Assembly: GCF_037975245.1 (NCBI RefSeq)
Contig: NC_092568.1
Span: 558,001-622,000 of the forward strand
Reading direction: 5' to 3'
DNA length: 64,000 nucleotides
Source: Apostichopus japonicus
Lineage: Eukaryota; Echinodermata; Holothuroidea; Aspidochirotida; Stichopodidae
Both the position numbers and the translations under genes were made by a program. Below are positions 31,331 through 43,778 of this stretch, piece by piece. The notes under the pieces are model-generated. The model did not search any database. It was not told the origin of the DNA and saw nothing but the letters and a program-made list of their open reading frames with translations. The first letter of the stretch is position 1. The number at the start of each line of letters is the position of its first letter.

Positions 31331-33911
31331 AAAGTAAAAATTCCACACAAAATGTACACAGTTTTCCTTTCAAAATGCACATTTCATGATTTTATTGACT
31401 ATAAACGGAAGTTCCTGACTTCTCCATTTAATTCCATAATATGTTACTATATATACATGATGACATCACCATGGTAACTACATGTAGGGATGTGGCTTAA
31501 ACACCCTTCAATTAGGGGAGGAGCTTAGAGCTCTGCATCCTGTCATGTGACCCTGTTTGCCCCTCTTTTTACCATCTCTGTCCTGCCATGCTCTATCTCT
31601 TGTTCTTGCTCTGATTGAGTGCAGACGTGTAAGTTTCCTCTGCCTTTTAAACGTACATTTTTTCAGTTCTGTTAAATTCCGCGGCTATTTCTGCCAGGAA
31701 TGTAGGGTAAATACTTATTTTTACTTTGTATTCATGTGTTTTCTGCAAATTGACTATATTTTCTTTGGTAATAATGCAGGGAAAATCCTCTGAAAGATCG
31801 TTAATTCATCTACCTGTTAGGATAGCCTTCAGTGGGTGGTGTCAATAGGATTGGGACACACAGTATACATATGTGATTTGTGACATTAGGCTTGAAATTT
31901 ATGATTTCGTCTGAATACTTGTGATTCATATTTATATCGGGCTTTTAAGATCATGGATAAATTTAATATGTCAAGGAACCATTGTTATGGAAGAGTTATC
32001 ATTTTAACATTCTAAATAACGCTGCTACCGCTAGGTCAGGTTTCCCCACCGTTGCGTTATATTTAATCGTGGTTAGGCGCCCTCTTTCTTTCTCTTCTTG
32101 GTGTTGACTCATCCAAAATGGCCGCGCCCTCGATAGTCAGGCTAGAGTGTGTGGGATAGCTGGATATCTAAATATTTTTAGTTGTTTTGTTCCTGAAAAG
32201 CAGAGGATTAATATTTTATTGATTATTAAAAGCTTATTGGTTATAAGCAATGGGATCTGGGATTTGAACTGTATTTTTGATGGTGCTGATCATTATTTGT
32301 TGGCTTCTACCATAAAGCTTTGGCCCAGGCTTTCCCATGCCCCAGGGCCGTTATTATACTTTGTATCCTCCTTACTTTGCCATTTTCACATCCATGTTAT
32401 CTGGGCTTCACTAGGATAGTCTTGAGATAGTCTTAAGACTATATATGTATTTATGGTGTATGAATTTTCCAAGTATGATGTTTTATGACATTTTTTTAGG
32501 ATTTCTTGTATTGTGACCTTGACACGGTCATGCTACAGTAGTTTGGTGTCTCTGTAGTATTGAGATTATGTGTTTACTGGAAGTATATTCTTCAACCCCT
32601 TTTTCTGATGTTATCGTATTGGCTGACCTTTACTGGTTGTCCAAAGGGTAATTTAGTTGTGTTAGTAAGATTAGTTTGTTTTCCCTCCACATATGTCATA
32701 CGAATTGCCTTGTCAAATTCAGTTGGGTTATTTTGTTGTTGCCTTGCACTAGTACTCTAAATTAAGAGTGGAGATTTCATCCCTGTATCTTGGCTTGACC
32801 TTGAGCTAGGCTCAAGTATGATGTTTAGGGATCTCCATTGTATTTGGCTCTGGATCTGCCTTAACTGTGCAACCAGACCTGGATATGGGTAAATTTGCAT
32901 GGAGAGAATACTCTTCAAGTGGTGTTATTTGGAGATCTGCTAAAATGTCGGGATCTAATTGTTTTGTTTGATGTTTACTTTAAATAGTACTTCATTGAGG
33001 TTAAATTACCAAAAACAACTTTCCCTTATTGGTACAATCAGCCTTGAATTACTTTAAATAGTAAGTGTGCATAAAATAACATTAATATGTATTATGTCAG
33101 GATTGTTGATTGGAATTTGATGTTGTCAGATACTGATATGTTTTCCTCTTATCTGTTGTTTTTCCAGGTGCTAGAGTAAAGGTCACATTTAAGTAGTTTC
33201 CACCGCCCTTTTATGTTGATTTAAATTGCATATAAAAAGAAAGTGTAATTCATCTGTTTTTCATCTATTCATATCTTGAGTAAAAGATATCTTTGTCATA
33301 TTACTGGCCTGATACCCAGTAATTCTGCTTGGACCCTTAATAAACATCAACTAGTGAAATTCAAATTGCTTTGTTTTTGTTTTATTAATGCTGTGGGGTT
33401 GACTAGTTGGCTCAGTGGCATTACATACACATACAGTAAACACTGGAGTATCTTGACTGCTTTTACCCAAAACCCATAATTATCTGGATCCTCATAATGA
33501 TTTGACCATTCATAACTGTGTAATATTGAACATATATCATACCGTAAGTTTGATATGTGTTAGCATACTGTTGTTATGCCGAAGACAAAACATGCCAATC
33601 TCTCGTTCAACATGTCTGACTAATCTTAAGTTTAAAAACACTGTTTCTTCGTTACATTATCCAGACCCCCAAGCATATTTCATAAGTGAGCTACCTTTAA
33701 ATTTGTTGTTGTAACTACCATCACCCCTGTCGTACCATTAGTCTAACAACAAGACTACAGTAAATACCTTAGCAGTTCTATTTACTATCTTGCAGACCTG
33801 TACTGAGTCTGTACTGGTGCCTGCATTCTAGAATCATTGCTCGCCCTCCTGGAATCGCCACTTCTAGTACTACTTGTACTAGTACTCCGGGCATTTAGTG
33901 TAAGTTCTAGT
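31331..33911. other. Spacer with a possible promoter-like site
   Basis: No coding exon is recognised. CCAAAATGGCCGCGCCC at about 32113 resembles the YY1-type site often found at animal gene starts, but the ATG in it opens only 13 codons. Many short ORFs are hydrophobic by chance owing to T-richness. Confidence 0.35.
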
Positions 33912-34649
33912 GTAACAACCAGGCTTTAACAGAGACTTGTGCACATACTTGTACTCATACCAACAGGATCCAACTTCTACCTGTATTCATGAAGTAACAA
34001 CCAGGCTTTAATAGAGCCTTGTGAACATACTTGTACGCATACAACAGGATCCAATAGCTACCTGTGATTATGTTGTAACAACCAGGGTTTAATAGAGCAT
34101 TGTGAACATACTTTTACTCATACCAACAGGATCCAACTTCTACCTGTGATTAAGTAGTAACAACCAGGCTTTAATTGAGCCTTGTGCAAATACTTGTACA
34201 CATAACAACAGGATCCAACTTCTACCAGTGATTATGTAGTAACAACCAGGCTTTAATTGAGCCTTGTGCACATACTTGGACTCATACCAACAGGATCCAA
34301 CTTCTACCTGTGATTATGTAGTAACAACCAGGCTTTAATTCAGCCTTGTGCACATGCTTGTACACATACCAACAGGATCCAACTTCTACCTGTATTCATT
34401 AAGTAACAACCAGGCTTTAATAGAGCCTTGTGCACATACTTGTACACATACCAACAGGATCCAACTTCAACCTGTATTCATTAAGTAACAACCAGGCTTT
34501 AATAGAGCCTTGTGCACATACTTATACTCATACCAACAGGATCTAATTGCTACCTGTGATTATGACGTAACAACCAGGCTTTAATTGAGCCTTGTGCACA
34601 TACTTGTACTCATACCAACAGGATCCAACTTCTACCTGTATTCATGAGG
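33912..34649. repeat. Nine-copy 82-bp tandem array
   Basis: Units start at 33912, 33994, 34075, 34157, 34239, 34321, 34403, 34485 and 34567, each with GTAACAACCAGG, then CTTGTrCAmATACTT and CAACAGGATC. Copies differ at scattered bases. The array ends 333 bp from the JKAMP stop codon. On the JKAMP strand eight of the nine units contain ATTAAA, a variant polyadenylation hexamer. Confidence 0.95.
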
Positions 34650-34982
34650 TTGTCCTTGTACTACAAGTCTGTTCTCTTATCATCTAATTATTTGCATGAA
34701 TGACATTTACTCAAAATGACAACTAGCATCAACACCCTACATATGTCAAGTGAGTCAAATGTCCTGTAGCTCATACATTGTACGTTCCTCCTTCAGCCAG
34801 GTTAGGACCGCTCAACGTCACACCACGGTTGACTTTATGGTTTCCAATGTCACTCCTTCCTACATCCACTCAACCAACTCAAAGTCACTTCAAACTTTAA
34901 CCGTCTATCAGCTACATCGGGACATATCTATGCATAGAACGAAGAATCTCTTTGATTTTGTGTTTAATGCCAATGTGTCCTA

Positions 34983-37900
34983 TCAGGTCTGTTCCGACGG
35001 GTCAGTAAATTTGGCGGTGAGAAGGTAGAACATAGCTGGGACGGGGAGAAGTAAGAAGAGAAGAGAATCCCGGAGTGGTTTTCTGAATTCTGTGATGGCG
35101 ACGATGCTGAAGGCATGGACCAGCCAGTGAAGAAGCAATATCACCAAACTTCTCTTCTTAGTGAGTAACTGCATTGGTTTCTATACAAACAGAAACAATG
35201 AATACATTCTTCATTAAAACACAAGTGTAAATGACAGGCAAAAGATTAAAGGAAATAAGATAAAAACCTTGTTTTTTCACCCTTTTCTTTTGGAGAATAA
35301 ATTTAACAAAGCTTGCCAACAGCAAGAAATACTACATAAAGCAACAATTTTTACACCTCTCATGAACAAGAAAATTTTGAAATATACCCCCCTCTCTTCC
35401 ACAGCCCCACCCTGCCCGCTCACTTTCCCCTGCCCCATATTCATATATATAAACCCTTATTTATCATTTTATCCTTAGTATTCCTGTCAATTAATCAAAA
35501 GTCAATAAATGATGGCTCTTAATAAGATTTAAATTGAGATCATAGAACCACATTTTTGTGACATTTACACACTGCACTGCCTTGTTGATAACTTTGCAAA
35601 AAATCTGCTAAGTATTCCAGATGAATCTTAGAGGAAGCAAAACTCTTAACTGAATTAAACAATTAATGAATTAACTGATTTAGAAAAGAAGCAAGAAAAT
35701 GCTCAAATTATTTACCTGTATACCTTGAAAGGCAAAGTGTACCGCATGTGTTGTCAAGGACGCAGCGGTTACAACATACGGGAAGGAAAAATCTGCACCA
35801 AGTGAGAATTAAAAGCAAATTTACTTCAGAAAACACACATGTCTCTTTAACTGGGCTACAGGAATTATGTCAAACATATAAACAACTTGAGGACGGTATT
35901 TATATTTATAAGTATGTTTCTTTTAGCTTATGGGGATATGCCATTTATAGTAATAATTTGTAATTATGATCAAATATTACTTCATGCCTTATTTTAATAT
36001 ATTGTCAAAAACAAGAAATTGACGTCATTCTTGAAGATGAGAAAATTTGTCAGATGAGAAAATTTTCAACTTTTTTTTATCATCACTTGATGATAATTTA
36101 GAGAGAAAAGCGTCATATAAAAATTTACTGCAAAAGGACTTTTGTGCATGGCTTGATACTGATAAAAAAAAAGAGAATAGAACATAAAAAAAAAACATGA
36201 TACTTACAAACAAGGCCAGAAAAGACTGCATGAAACACAACAAGTATGGGATGAAAATAGAGGGCAGCATAAATTGAGCTACGGCCAAGATTTTTGCAGA
36301 ATTTGTAGGAGAGCATGGGTCTGACAATCATCATCAAAGCTAGGTTAAAAGCATAATATATTAGAACCACTGAAAATCTGGGGAAGTGGAGAAGATAAAA
36401 AAAAAATGTTGGAAAAAAAACATACAGAAAATAATGTTTTTACATAATATTAGCAAGACTTGAAAAGTTCTACAAGACAAATGGTTGGTTTCGAGACGGT
36501 AGTCTACAGATAACACTTGCTTCACGGAGGCTACTACCATAAGACAAACAGAGCCTGTCTTGATACAATCTTGAGGAGGCATCATGGGGTCTTCAGCATA
36601 TTAGGTACTTATAATATTAGTACTTTATACAACTTTCATGGCCATAAATAAGAAATAACAGTAGTTAGATATTGCCAAAATTCTTGTCTTTTTCTATCAA
36701 ACGAATGTGCAGTCTCAAAAGACTTTTCAAGAAAACATTTTAGTCAAGTCTGACACTACTGGGTAAATGGAATTTTATTTTCTCATTTCTTCTCAAATTG
36801 CATGGCCTTGTCTTCTCAAACTTACAGCGGGAATACTGCTTCCTGAGTGCAATGCAAAGTCACCGAATAGCTCGGCTGGGGATTCTTAAACATTGTGTAC
36901 CAGTCAGATAATCGTTTCACTCGACAAGTATTAAGGTTCATTCGCCCTGAATGAAGAGAGGAAACAAAGGTTAGCACAATAACAATCAATGCCAAGTTCA
37001 CAGGAATACACCGCAAAGAAACAAACCACTGCTTAACTGATAATTTCATGATTCCAACATACAGAAGGAAATGGTAGACAAATCTAGCGAGACACTAAAT
37101 TGTCCTTCTGTTTTTTAAAGGTTCACAAAATCACTCAGACTGCATATATCATGGCAGGATAATTTGAGTGACATTTACATCAAATGTATCCTACCAAAAC
37201 CCTTAACATTGAAAACTACGGTGAGCTTTGTTTCATCTGACAAATTCTAACATATTCGATTACTTAAATTTGGAATTTGAATTCAGAAGTAATGAAAAAG
37301 GCAGAACTATTCTTACTTTAGCAAAACACTTTTCATCTCTAAATTTTGAGCATGTGTGCCAATCCTAAACAAGATTTTTTGAATTAGTTTGTTTATAGTC
37401 AATTGGGAATTCCTCTGCAATTTTTCCTAAAGAACTGATTGTTTACCTTTTGGGTCCACAACTAAAAGGGCTAAAACAGCCGCAATTATCGATTCAAGGA
37501 TACTGGACACATGAAGTAGAATCACACTGAAATAAAGAAAATGGAACAAGAATACAATAAAAGGAAATACATTCAAAAGGAAATACATTCAAAAGGAAAT
37601 ACATTCAAAAGGAAATACTTCTCGTATCAAATTATATTACTGCACAACTATATGTTTAATTGTTTATATGTGTAATCATCAGAAAGGGTCCTGGGGATAA
37701 TGACACTTTTGACATGGAATGCCAACAGGTATGGAAAATGCTAAATGCTATAGTTGCCTTAATTTCAATGTTGTCAGGTATTTATACAGTACATAAAACA
37801 GGGCATAACAATTAAAGCACAAATGAACGTGCCATTTCTTCAGTCAAACGCATTGAACCATTGAATTTTGCATATATGAAATAAAGAGCCTGACCTTCCA

Positions 37901-39859
37901 CAACAGAAGCTTCTTCCAAGCAAACTTATTTGCATTGACCCTGGTGAATCAGTTTTCAAGCTTCTGAGGTTTGTCTCTTATTTAATATGATGGTTCTTGT
38001 GTACAATATAAACTGCTACACATCTTTACACTTGTATAGCACTTTGCTCATGTTTGCATAGCATTTTGTGATGCCATACTGGATTAAGTACTCCCTGGAC
38101 ACGCAGAAGACTTTCCAGTAGACACATATAAACCATTATTGAAGTTCTTTTCATATCAGCTTTGTATTTTGTAGCAACTGTTCATATGTAATGAACTTGG
38201 CGGCTTGAATCTATCCCTGGGAAAATTGATTGGGAATCACATATTGCAAAATCTATGCAAGATTCAAAATGTAGTCAAATTTAACATGTTTGCAATGATC
38301 AATCTAGTTCTTGGCTTCTGTACATGTACATGTAAAACCATACAAAGATGAAACCTTCCGTATTTTTTTAACCGACCAAAATCCACAAACCCTAGACCAT
38401 CCGAGCCCTATAGTTGTCCCTACATTTCTGAACTTACTTTGCCTTCTTGGCAAACATCTCTGTGAAGAAGAAATTGAGCATCAGAGGGATGAGGCACATG
38501 AAGCCCAAGTAGAGCCAGTCATATAGACGCATATCATCTGCACATTCGGTACATAGCGATTCACTGTTCGGTTGATAGCCACGTGGACAAGCCTTGACAG
38601 AAACGGACATGAAATGTAGGACTTTAGAGGTCTTGAACCAACAATGACCACAGTTTTTGACACTGAAATATAAGATTATGTGCCATCAATCACAAAGATT
38701 TGAATATGATAATGTATCAGAAATTACAGACTACAGTACATGAGTAATGTTTTATTACCTTTTTTTGCTCAACTGGCAGTTCTGTGTTAAGATAATGTTA
38801 ACCAATTTCCTTATTTTCTTAATTATTTTAAATTAATTAAATTTGTTCTTTTTTCTTATGGCTTCAAAGCTTTGCATTTTAGTAACTAACAAATGGCAAA
38901 ATCTACTTGTATTTACTCCATTAAGCCATGCATTGAGGCCTGTTTCTCTGTTGCTTACATTGTCACAATTTGACCCAAATGAATAAAGCTGCTTCCAAGT
39001 TACTGCACAGGTCTGTTCAAAACTTTTTAGACTACTCTTGGATTTTTTCAGGAAATATTAAGATATATACTGCAATGAATCATGTATTTTTCTTACTCCA
39101 CAAGCGGAATAGTTTGCTTCACCACCTTCAGACGAGAGCACTGTCCTTCCACAATATAACCCCGGGCAAGTCTTTTGACCTTCTTGGAACAAACTGCTTG
39201 ACACTTGAAAGAGAGATTGATAAAATCATGCAACAAACAAAAGTAACACTGTGCACATAGAAATAATTAGAAAAACACTTTGTCTGTCACCACTGGATGA
39301 GCAATTATCACATTCAATCCTACAAATGACTGCCTTAAAAAGCTAAGTGTCAATGACTGAAATATTACATTTTTTTTACAACTTACAAGGAACAGGCTGA
39401 GCTCACAGGTTACTAGTGAGTCTCTGACATGTATCTGCCTAACCTTAGTTTATAGTACAGTATACTAGAAAGTATTGCTGTTGTAGTTTTGTATAGTATG
39501 AGCCTACTTGATTCTTGTATTGCGTTTTAGCGAGTAGATTTTTAGTCACAGTCACCAAATGGAGAGTACCTTTAAAATCATTGCCGAGGCCTGCCTCACT
39601 GTTATATATTTGCAAAGTTAGCATTGAAAGCTAAAAGGTATATCACGTATACTATACTGTAGCCTACTCGGTGTAGGCTAGGTCTACATGCTAGTGCATT
39701 TCCAACTATGTTTACAACTTAGTGCAATTTAATGCATGTTAATATACCGGTGACTATTCAGAAGTTACTAGTCTATAGTAAAATGCAGAAAAATAAAGGT
39801 ATCTTACTTGGCCCGAATGGGTCTGGTTGATTTAAATAGTATCTGGAATTCATTCTTAG
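34983..39859 (-). CDS. JKAMP: JKAMP, JNK1/MAPK8-associated ER membrane protein
   Basis: Exons 5' to 3': 39859-39808 (tentative), 39203-39097, 38592-38438, 37526-37447, 36946-36826, 36377-36208, 35792-35716, 35180-34983. They join in phase to 319 residues (human about 311). Hallmarks are TCPGLYCGRTV, ACPRGYQPN and LYDWLYLGF near the N-terminus, RLSDWYTMFKNPQP and LHCTQEAVFPL in the middle, LIYYAFNLALMMIVRPML, and LLHWLVHAFSIV and FYLLTAKFTDPSEQ at the end, with several membrane helices and paired cysteines. Known role of the family: a multi-pass ER protein that recruits proteasomes and ERAD factors and binds JNK1. Exon 1 is the weak point. It could start at either ATG of MLRMNS, or at the ATG formed across the exon 1/2 junction. 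The gene is convergent with nothing close; a tandem array lies just downstream. Confidence 0.92.
37562..37619. repeat. 16-bp tandem repeat in JKAMP intron
   Basis: Three full copies and a partial fourth of AAAAGGAAATACATTC stand in tandem just upstream (on the JKAMP strand) of the exon at 37447-37526. Confidence 0.9.
39517..39612. repeat. Dispersed repeat fragment in JKAMP intron 1
   Basis: ATTGCGTTTTAGCGAGTAG through GAGGCCTGCCTCACTGTTATATA matches 42810-42888 with a few substitutions. It is a partial third copy of the family present at 28148 and 42730. Confidence 0.85.
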
Positions 39860-41363
39860 CATTAAAACCACAAGAACAAGAACAAATGCCCCTCACTAAC
39901 AAATTTTACAAACGCTAACTTTGCTGGTAAAACGATGAAAACACTGAATCTGTAATACTTACGGAAGCTTAGAAGAGACACGACCTTAACGATTTACCAC
40001 ACATATTGGTTAATATGGGGGGGAAATATATGAAAAGGCTGATTACCATTTTGTAATAACCACAATAACATCTGGATTTTCAACCCTTTAATTTATTAAA
40101 CTTCTCGTCAAAAGAGTCCGAATTTTATCGTTTGAGTATATGTACTTACCGTGTAAAAACGTTTAAAAAAAAATTCGGCGCGGATTCTGCGGAACTTGAA
40201 GGTGAAAGGGGGAGGGGGCAAGGGTACTAGAGGAGGGATCGATGTATAACCTCTTCCCCTCTCCAATCCCACACGCAGATCGAAAGTAATTATCAGCAAT
40301 GCCTTTCGCGAAAACATAAGTGTATATCTAGTTTGTAAACTAGCTACTAATTAATATACCTCAGATTTCAAAATTTAAAAGTTTGTTGGAAGAGCCCCCT
40401 TACAGGGGAGTTGAAAACATCGGCATGCAAGGGCCACATCACTTCCTGGGTAAGGATTAGGAAATCGCCTCATTGAATCATGGATAAAATGCATTTGTCA
40501 GTGGTTTTGTAAAAAAAATATTCCGCTCCTGTCTCAGAAAAGTAAAGGTGAAATAGACCTAGTATTGAATGCCATGTTTTTTTTTACTTTAATAACCAGT
40601 TTGTGCTATTAAATACTTTTGAATTTGCAAATAGTCCCCGTCTGACGATGGAGGACGTTGTGGCCATCATGTCCATACACCCTCACCCAAACAATACTGG
40701 TGTGAAGCACCACAAGACTTTTAACATGAATCCAACAACATTGCATATGTAACTGAAAGCTTTTATTATTTTTTTTAATTAGCGTCAAATGAGAAATTGA
40801 GTTATGAATCCATTTTTCTTTGATATTGTCATAATTAATCTGCATCAAGTAATAATATATACAAAAGTAAAACAGGACACCAGAGGGTTGAAGGGTGGGG
40901 TACAGAGAGCCAGATGCCAGGTAGGGGATCTGGGGTCCATGCCTGCCTGCTCCTGCCCCTCATGCAGAGTAATGTGTGCCAGCCAATTCTTGCCACCAAG
41001 TGTACACAAACTTCACAAGTTACAGGACATTGGTATTGTGCCCCACCCACTCCCCACCCCCCCTTAGATTGTGGTGCCATGCCAATTCCGAAAGCCTGTC
41101 TAATGGCATGTCATAAACTTAAATATGGACAAAACTAAATAGCTGGTAATTAATAGTCAAAGAATAAATTATTTGAAATTTTAGACAAATATTATTGAAT
41201 AAACATTTTATTGTGCTTCTATTCTTTTCAAAAATTGGTAGATGATGAATGAAGCAATAACATAATTGATTTAATCATTGCACATGTGATAACTTAAAAA
41301 AAACAGTACAAAATAATAACAAAGGCATCAAGCATAATTCATTAGCAACTATGAAAAAAAGGT

Positions 41364-41413
<50 letters not shown>

Positions 41414-41416
41414 ATA

Positions 41417-41467
<51 letters not shown>

Positions 41468-42729
41468 TCTTATCTATAATAAGTTTGATCTATGGAGAAG
41501 AGTTCATTACAGGTGGGGAGGGGTGGGACACAGGGGGAATATATATTTGTGCTCTAATAAAATTTGCACCCTAAGTTTACCAACAGGGAAACTATTTTAC
41601 AGAGAAATGCCTAACATTTTCAATGTTGGAAAGGTCTTTGCCCATCCCCATTACTTACATCGATATTCAGATGGCATACTATGTGCCACTATTAGTCGAG
41701 AACTATATTTAAATGTATTTAAATAACTCAAAATACCGTTGACTACATGTAACTTGTAATGACTGGCTAAACCCTCTATTACTCCATAAAGAGGGTGTCT
41801 ATGACATCATAACTTTACTGTCTTATTAATATTTTAATGCTCGAAATGATCCCATCACTGAAAGCTTAGAGATTCAGTATTTTCAGATTGCATCATTATC
41901 AAATATATTTGGCTCGATCGTAAAAACAAAATGCGCAACATCGTATTACACTGCATGACATTCAAATCTGTCGTCTTCATCTGAATGTAAAAGTGCCAAA
42001 AAAATATGACTACCTTATTTGATTTCTTTTCATTTTTGTCCATTGTATTTTCAAATCTTTCTTTCTGGTTATGATTGGGAAACGTTTTCAATAATTTACT
42101 GAATCACTCATATGAATATATACTACATTTCGGGTAACTTAATATGCATAAAATGTCTTTACTTATCTGCCTTATAACTGTAGCATGATTTTATACTTTC
42201 ACATAAATTCCTGACCAGTATATATATATGGTCATAAATAACACAACAGATTATGGGTGTAACATACACCTTTAATTTCCTTTGGAGAATTTAACACTTA
42301 TCAAAATGGATGGTGTTTCTACATCACTTGGATTTCGTTAGTTACGAATCGTGAGTCTTGAAGCAAGCTTCTATGACCGTTTTCTCTTCAGTGACAGTCA
42401 ATAGTATCGTTTTTTCAATTAAGATGACCTGACCCTGCTATCTTTCAACATATTTTATATAGGTGTTTCCCCACTGTTCTCCTCAAATTTTAAGCAAGCT
42501 TAAAGTTTCTTCATACTTCTAAAAGCAGTTTCCTAAGAGTTCTTACCCTCAAAACATTATTACAAGCCTTTGAAGAGTATGAAATAAGGTAAAGAAATGT
42601 TCCTGTTATGAAAAATAATGCTATGAGGGTGACAACAAAAGAGTAGATATGCTTGACCGAGGGTGACCATCTTACAACCTCTTTTGAATATTTGGCAGAA
42701 ATAGTGAAGACCATTACATGAGAGGGTAC
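39860..42729. other. Spacer between JKAMP and VTI1B repeat copy
   Basis: No gene is seen. A TA/TG microsatellite occupies about 41367-41467. A segment at about 40900-41070 (CTGCCCCTC ... GCCACCA ... TTCAmAAGTTACA ... GCCCC) is weakly similar to 50400-50550 in the CYP gene intron, suggesting an old dispersed repeat. Near 40201-40230 lies another G-rich stretch. Confidence 0.45.
41367..41467. repeat. TA/TG compound microsatellite
   Basis: A (TA)n tract changes to (TG)n near 41397 and back to (TA)n after 41427. Confidence 0.9.
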
Positions 42730-43140
42730 TTAAAGGGTGTGAAGACTCGCGCAAAAAGAAACGTCTAATGCCGGTAATTTGACCTAGTTTCGAATGAGGT
42801 ATCGTATTGCGTTTTGGCGAGTAGATTTTTAGTCAGTCACCAAAAGTACTTTTAAAAACCATTGCAGAGGCCTGCCTCACTGTTATATAGGAGTGTTACA
42901 GTAGCTCACCGTCTGTAATTAGACACTAGTGTACAGTCAGTACATACAGCTGCGGTCAATACCCACAACACAGTATACAAACGATACAGCGATGGACATC
43001 TCAGGTCCAGCTAAAGATAACAATTAAGGTATCACGTTTCATTACTGTCTGCATTTTGTAGCGACACAAACAAAACGTCACTTGCAAGCAACAGAAAGTT
43101 AACTTTTTCAGTTGGCCGCATGCGGTTTGGGACGAGTCTT
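42730..43140. repeat. Dispersed repeat copy with unfilled hAT site
   Basis: The copy begins TTAAAGGGTGTGAAG at 42730 and matches the split copy at 28148-29560 over its ends. At 42936-42943 it carries one GTCAGTAC where the other copy has the 1051-bp hAT element flanked by two octamers, so it represents the pre-insertion state of the family. It sits downstream of VTI1B. Confidence 0.9.
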
Positions 43141-43778
43141 CAATGCCTTTAATATAAAAACGCTAGTTGGTCTAAGGACAATCGATGAAAAAATCTTGGG
43201 CTTTAATGTGAGCCATCTTTCAAGCCGAAAGAAATCATCTTGTCCTTACACTTCCAGTTATTTGACGTTATACCACTTTTGCAGACTTTCAAGTCACATT
43301 ATATTTAGCAGAAAATCACCTCTTTGTATCAAAAGTAATTCACTATGTGGATATATATACGACCTACAGGATGCACTGTTTGAATTTTGAAGAATATTAG
43401 ACACAGGTGCAGCAAACTGTGACAATCGACAGTTCAACACATCTGGAAAATTTTCTTGTTGACACAATAAATTCTTTTATATACACATTTTCAACCTTGA
43501 CGTCCCAGACAGAGACTCAACGTTTGAGAAGCAGTAGCTTGAACAGCCTATTATTTCAAACAACAGGTTCAAGTCATTGTCACTACTTCCTCTCTCCTGC
43601 ATCTTCATCATCTCAACAAGAGGTACCATGGTTCAGAGAACAGTTTGATCAGTCTGATGAGACACCAATTCTGACTTTCATCTATAGCATTCTTCATCTT
43701 CTTCTTCATCAATGACAACATGGCCGCCCTTCTTAACAGACTCACTGGATATTAGTTCATTTCAGATGCCTTGCATCT
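43141..43778. other. Downstream region / probable VTI1B 3' UTR
   Basis: This follows the VTI1B stop codon on the minus strand. Plus-strand ORFs of 92 and 102 codons (43112-43390, 43407-43715) lack recognisable motifs and are probably chance frames opposite a 3' UTR. An ATTAAA variant polyadenylation hexamer on the minus strand lies near 43148-43153. Confidence 0.4.

Noticed and set aside
32113-32155. YY1-like AAATGGCCGCGCC with a 13-codon ORF as a gene start
   Set aside because: No convincing donor site or downstream exon was found, so it is kept only as a note in the spacer entry.
38593-38662. 5' extension of the JKAMP exon to 38662
   Set aside because: An open frame continues there, but the exon at 39097-39203 joins in phase at 38592 and restores the conserved CG-x-CPRG sequence, so the extension is intron.
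43407-43715. 102-codon plus-strand ORF downstream of VTI1B
   Set aside because: It lies opposite the probable VTI1B 3' UTR and has Ser/Leu-rich random composition.
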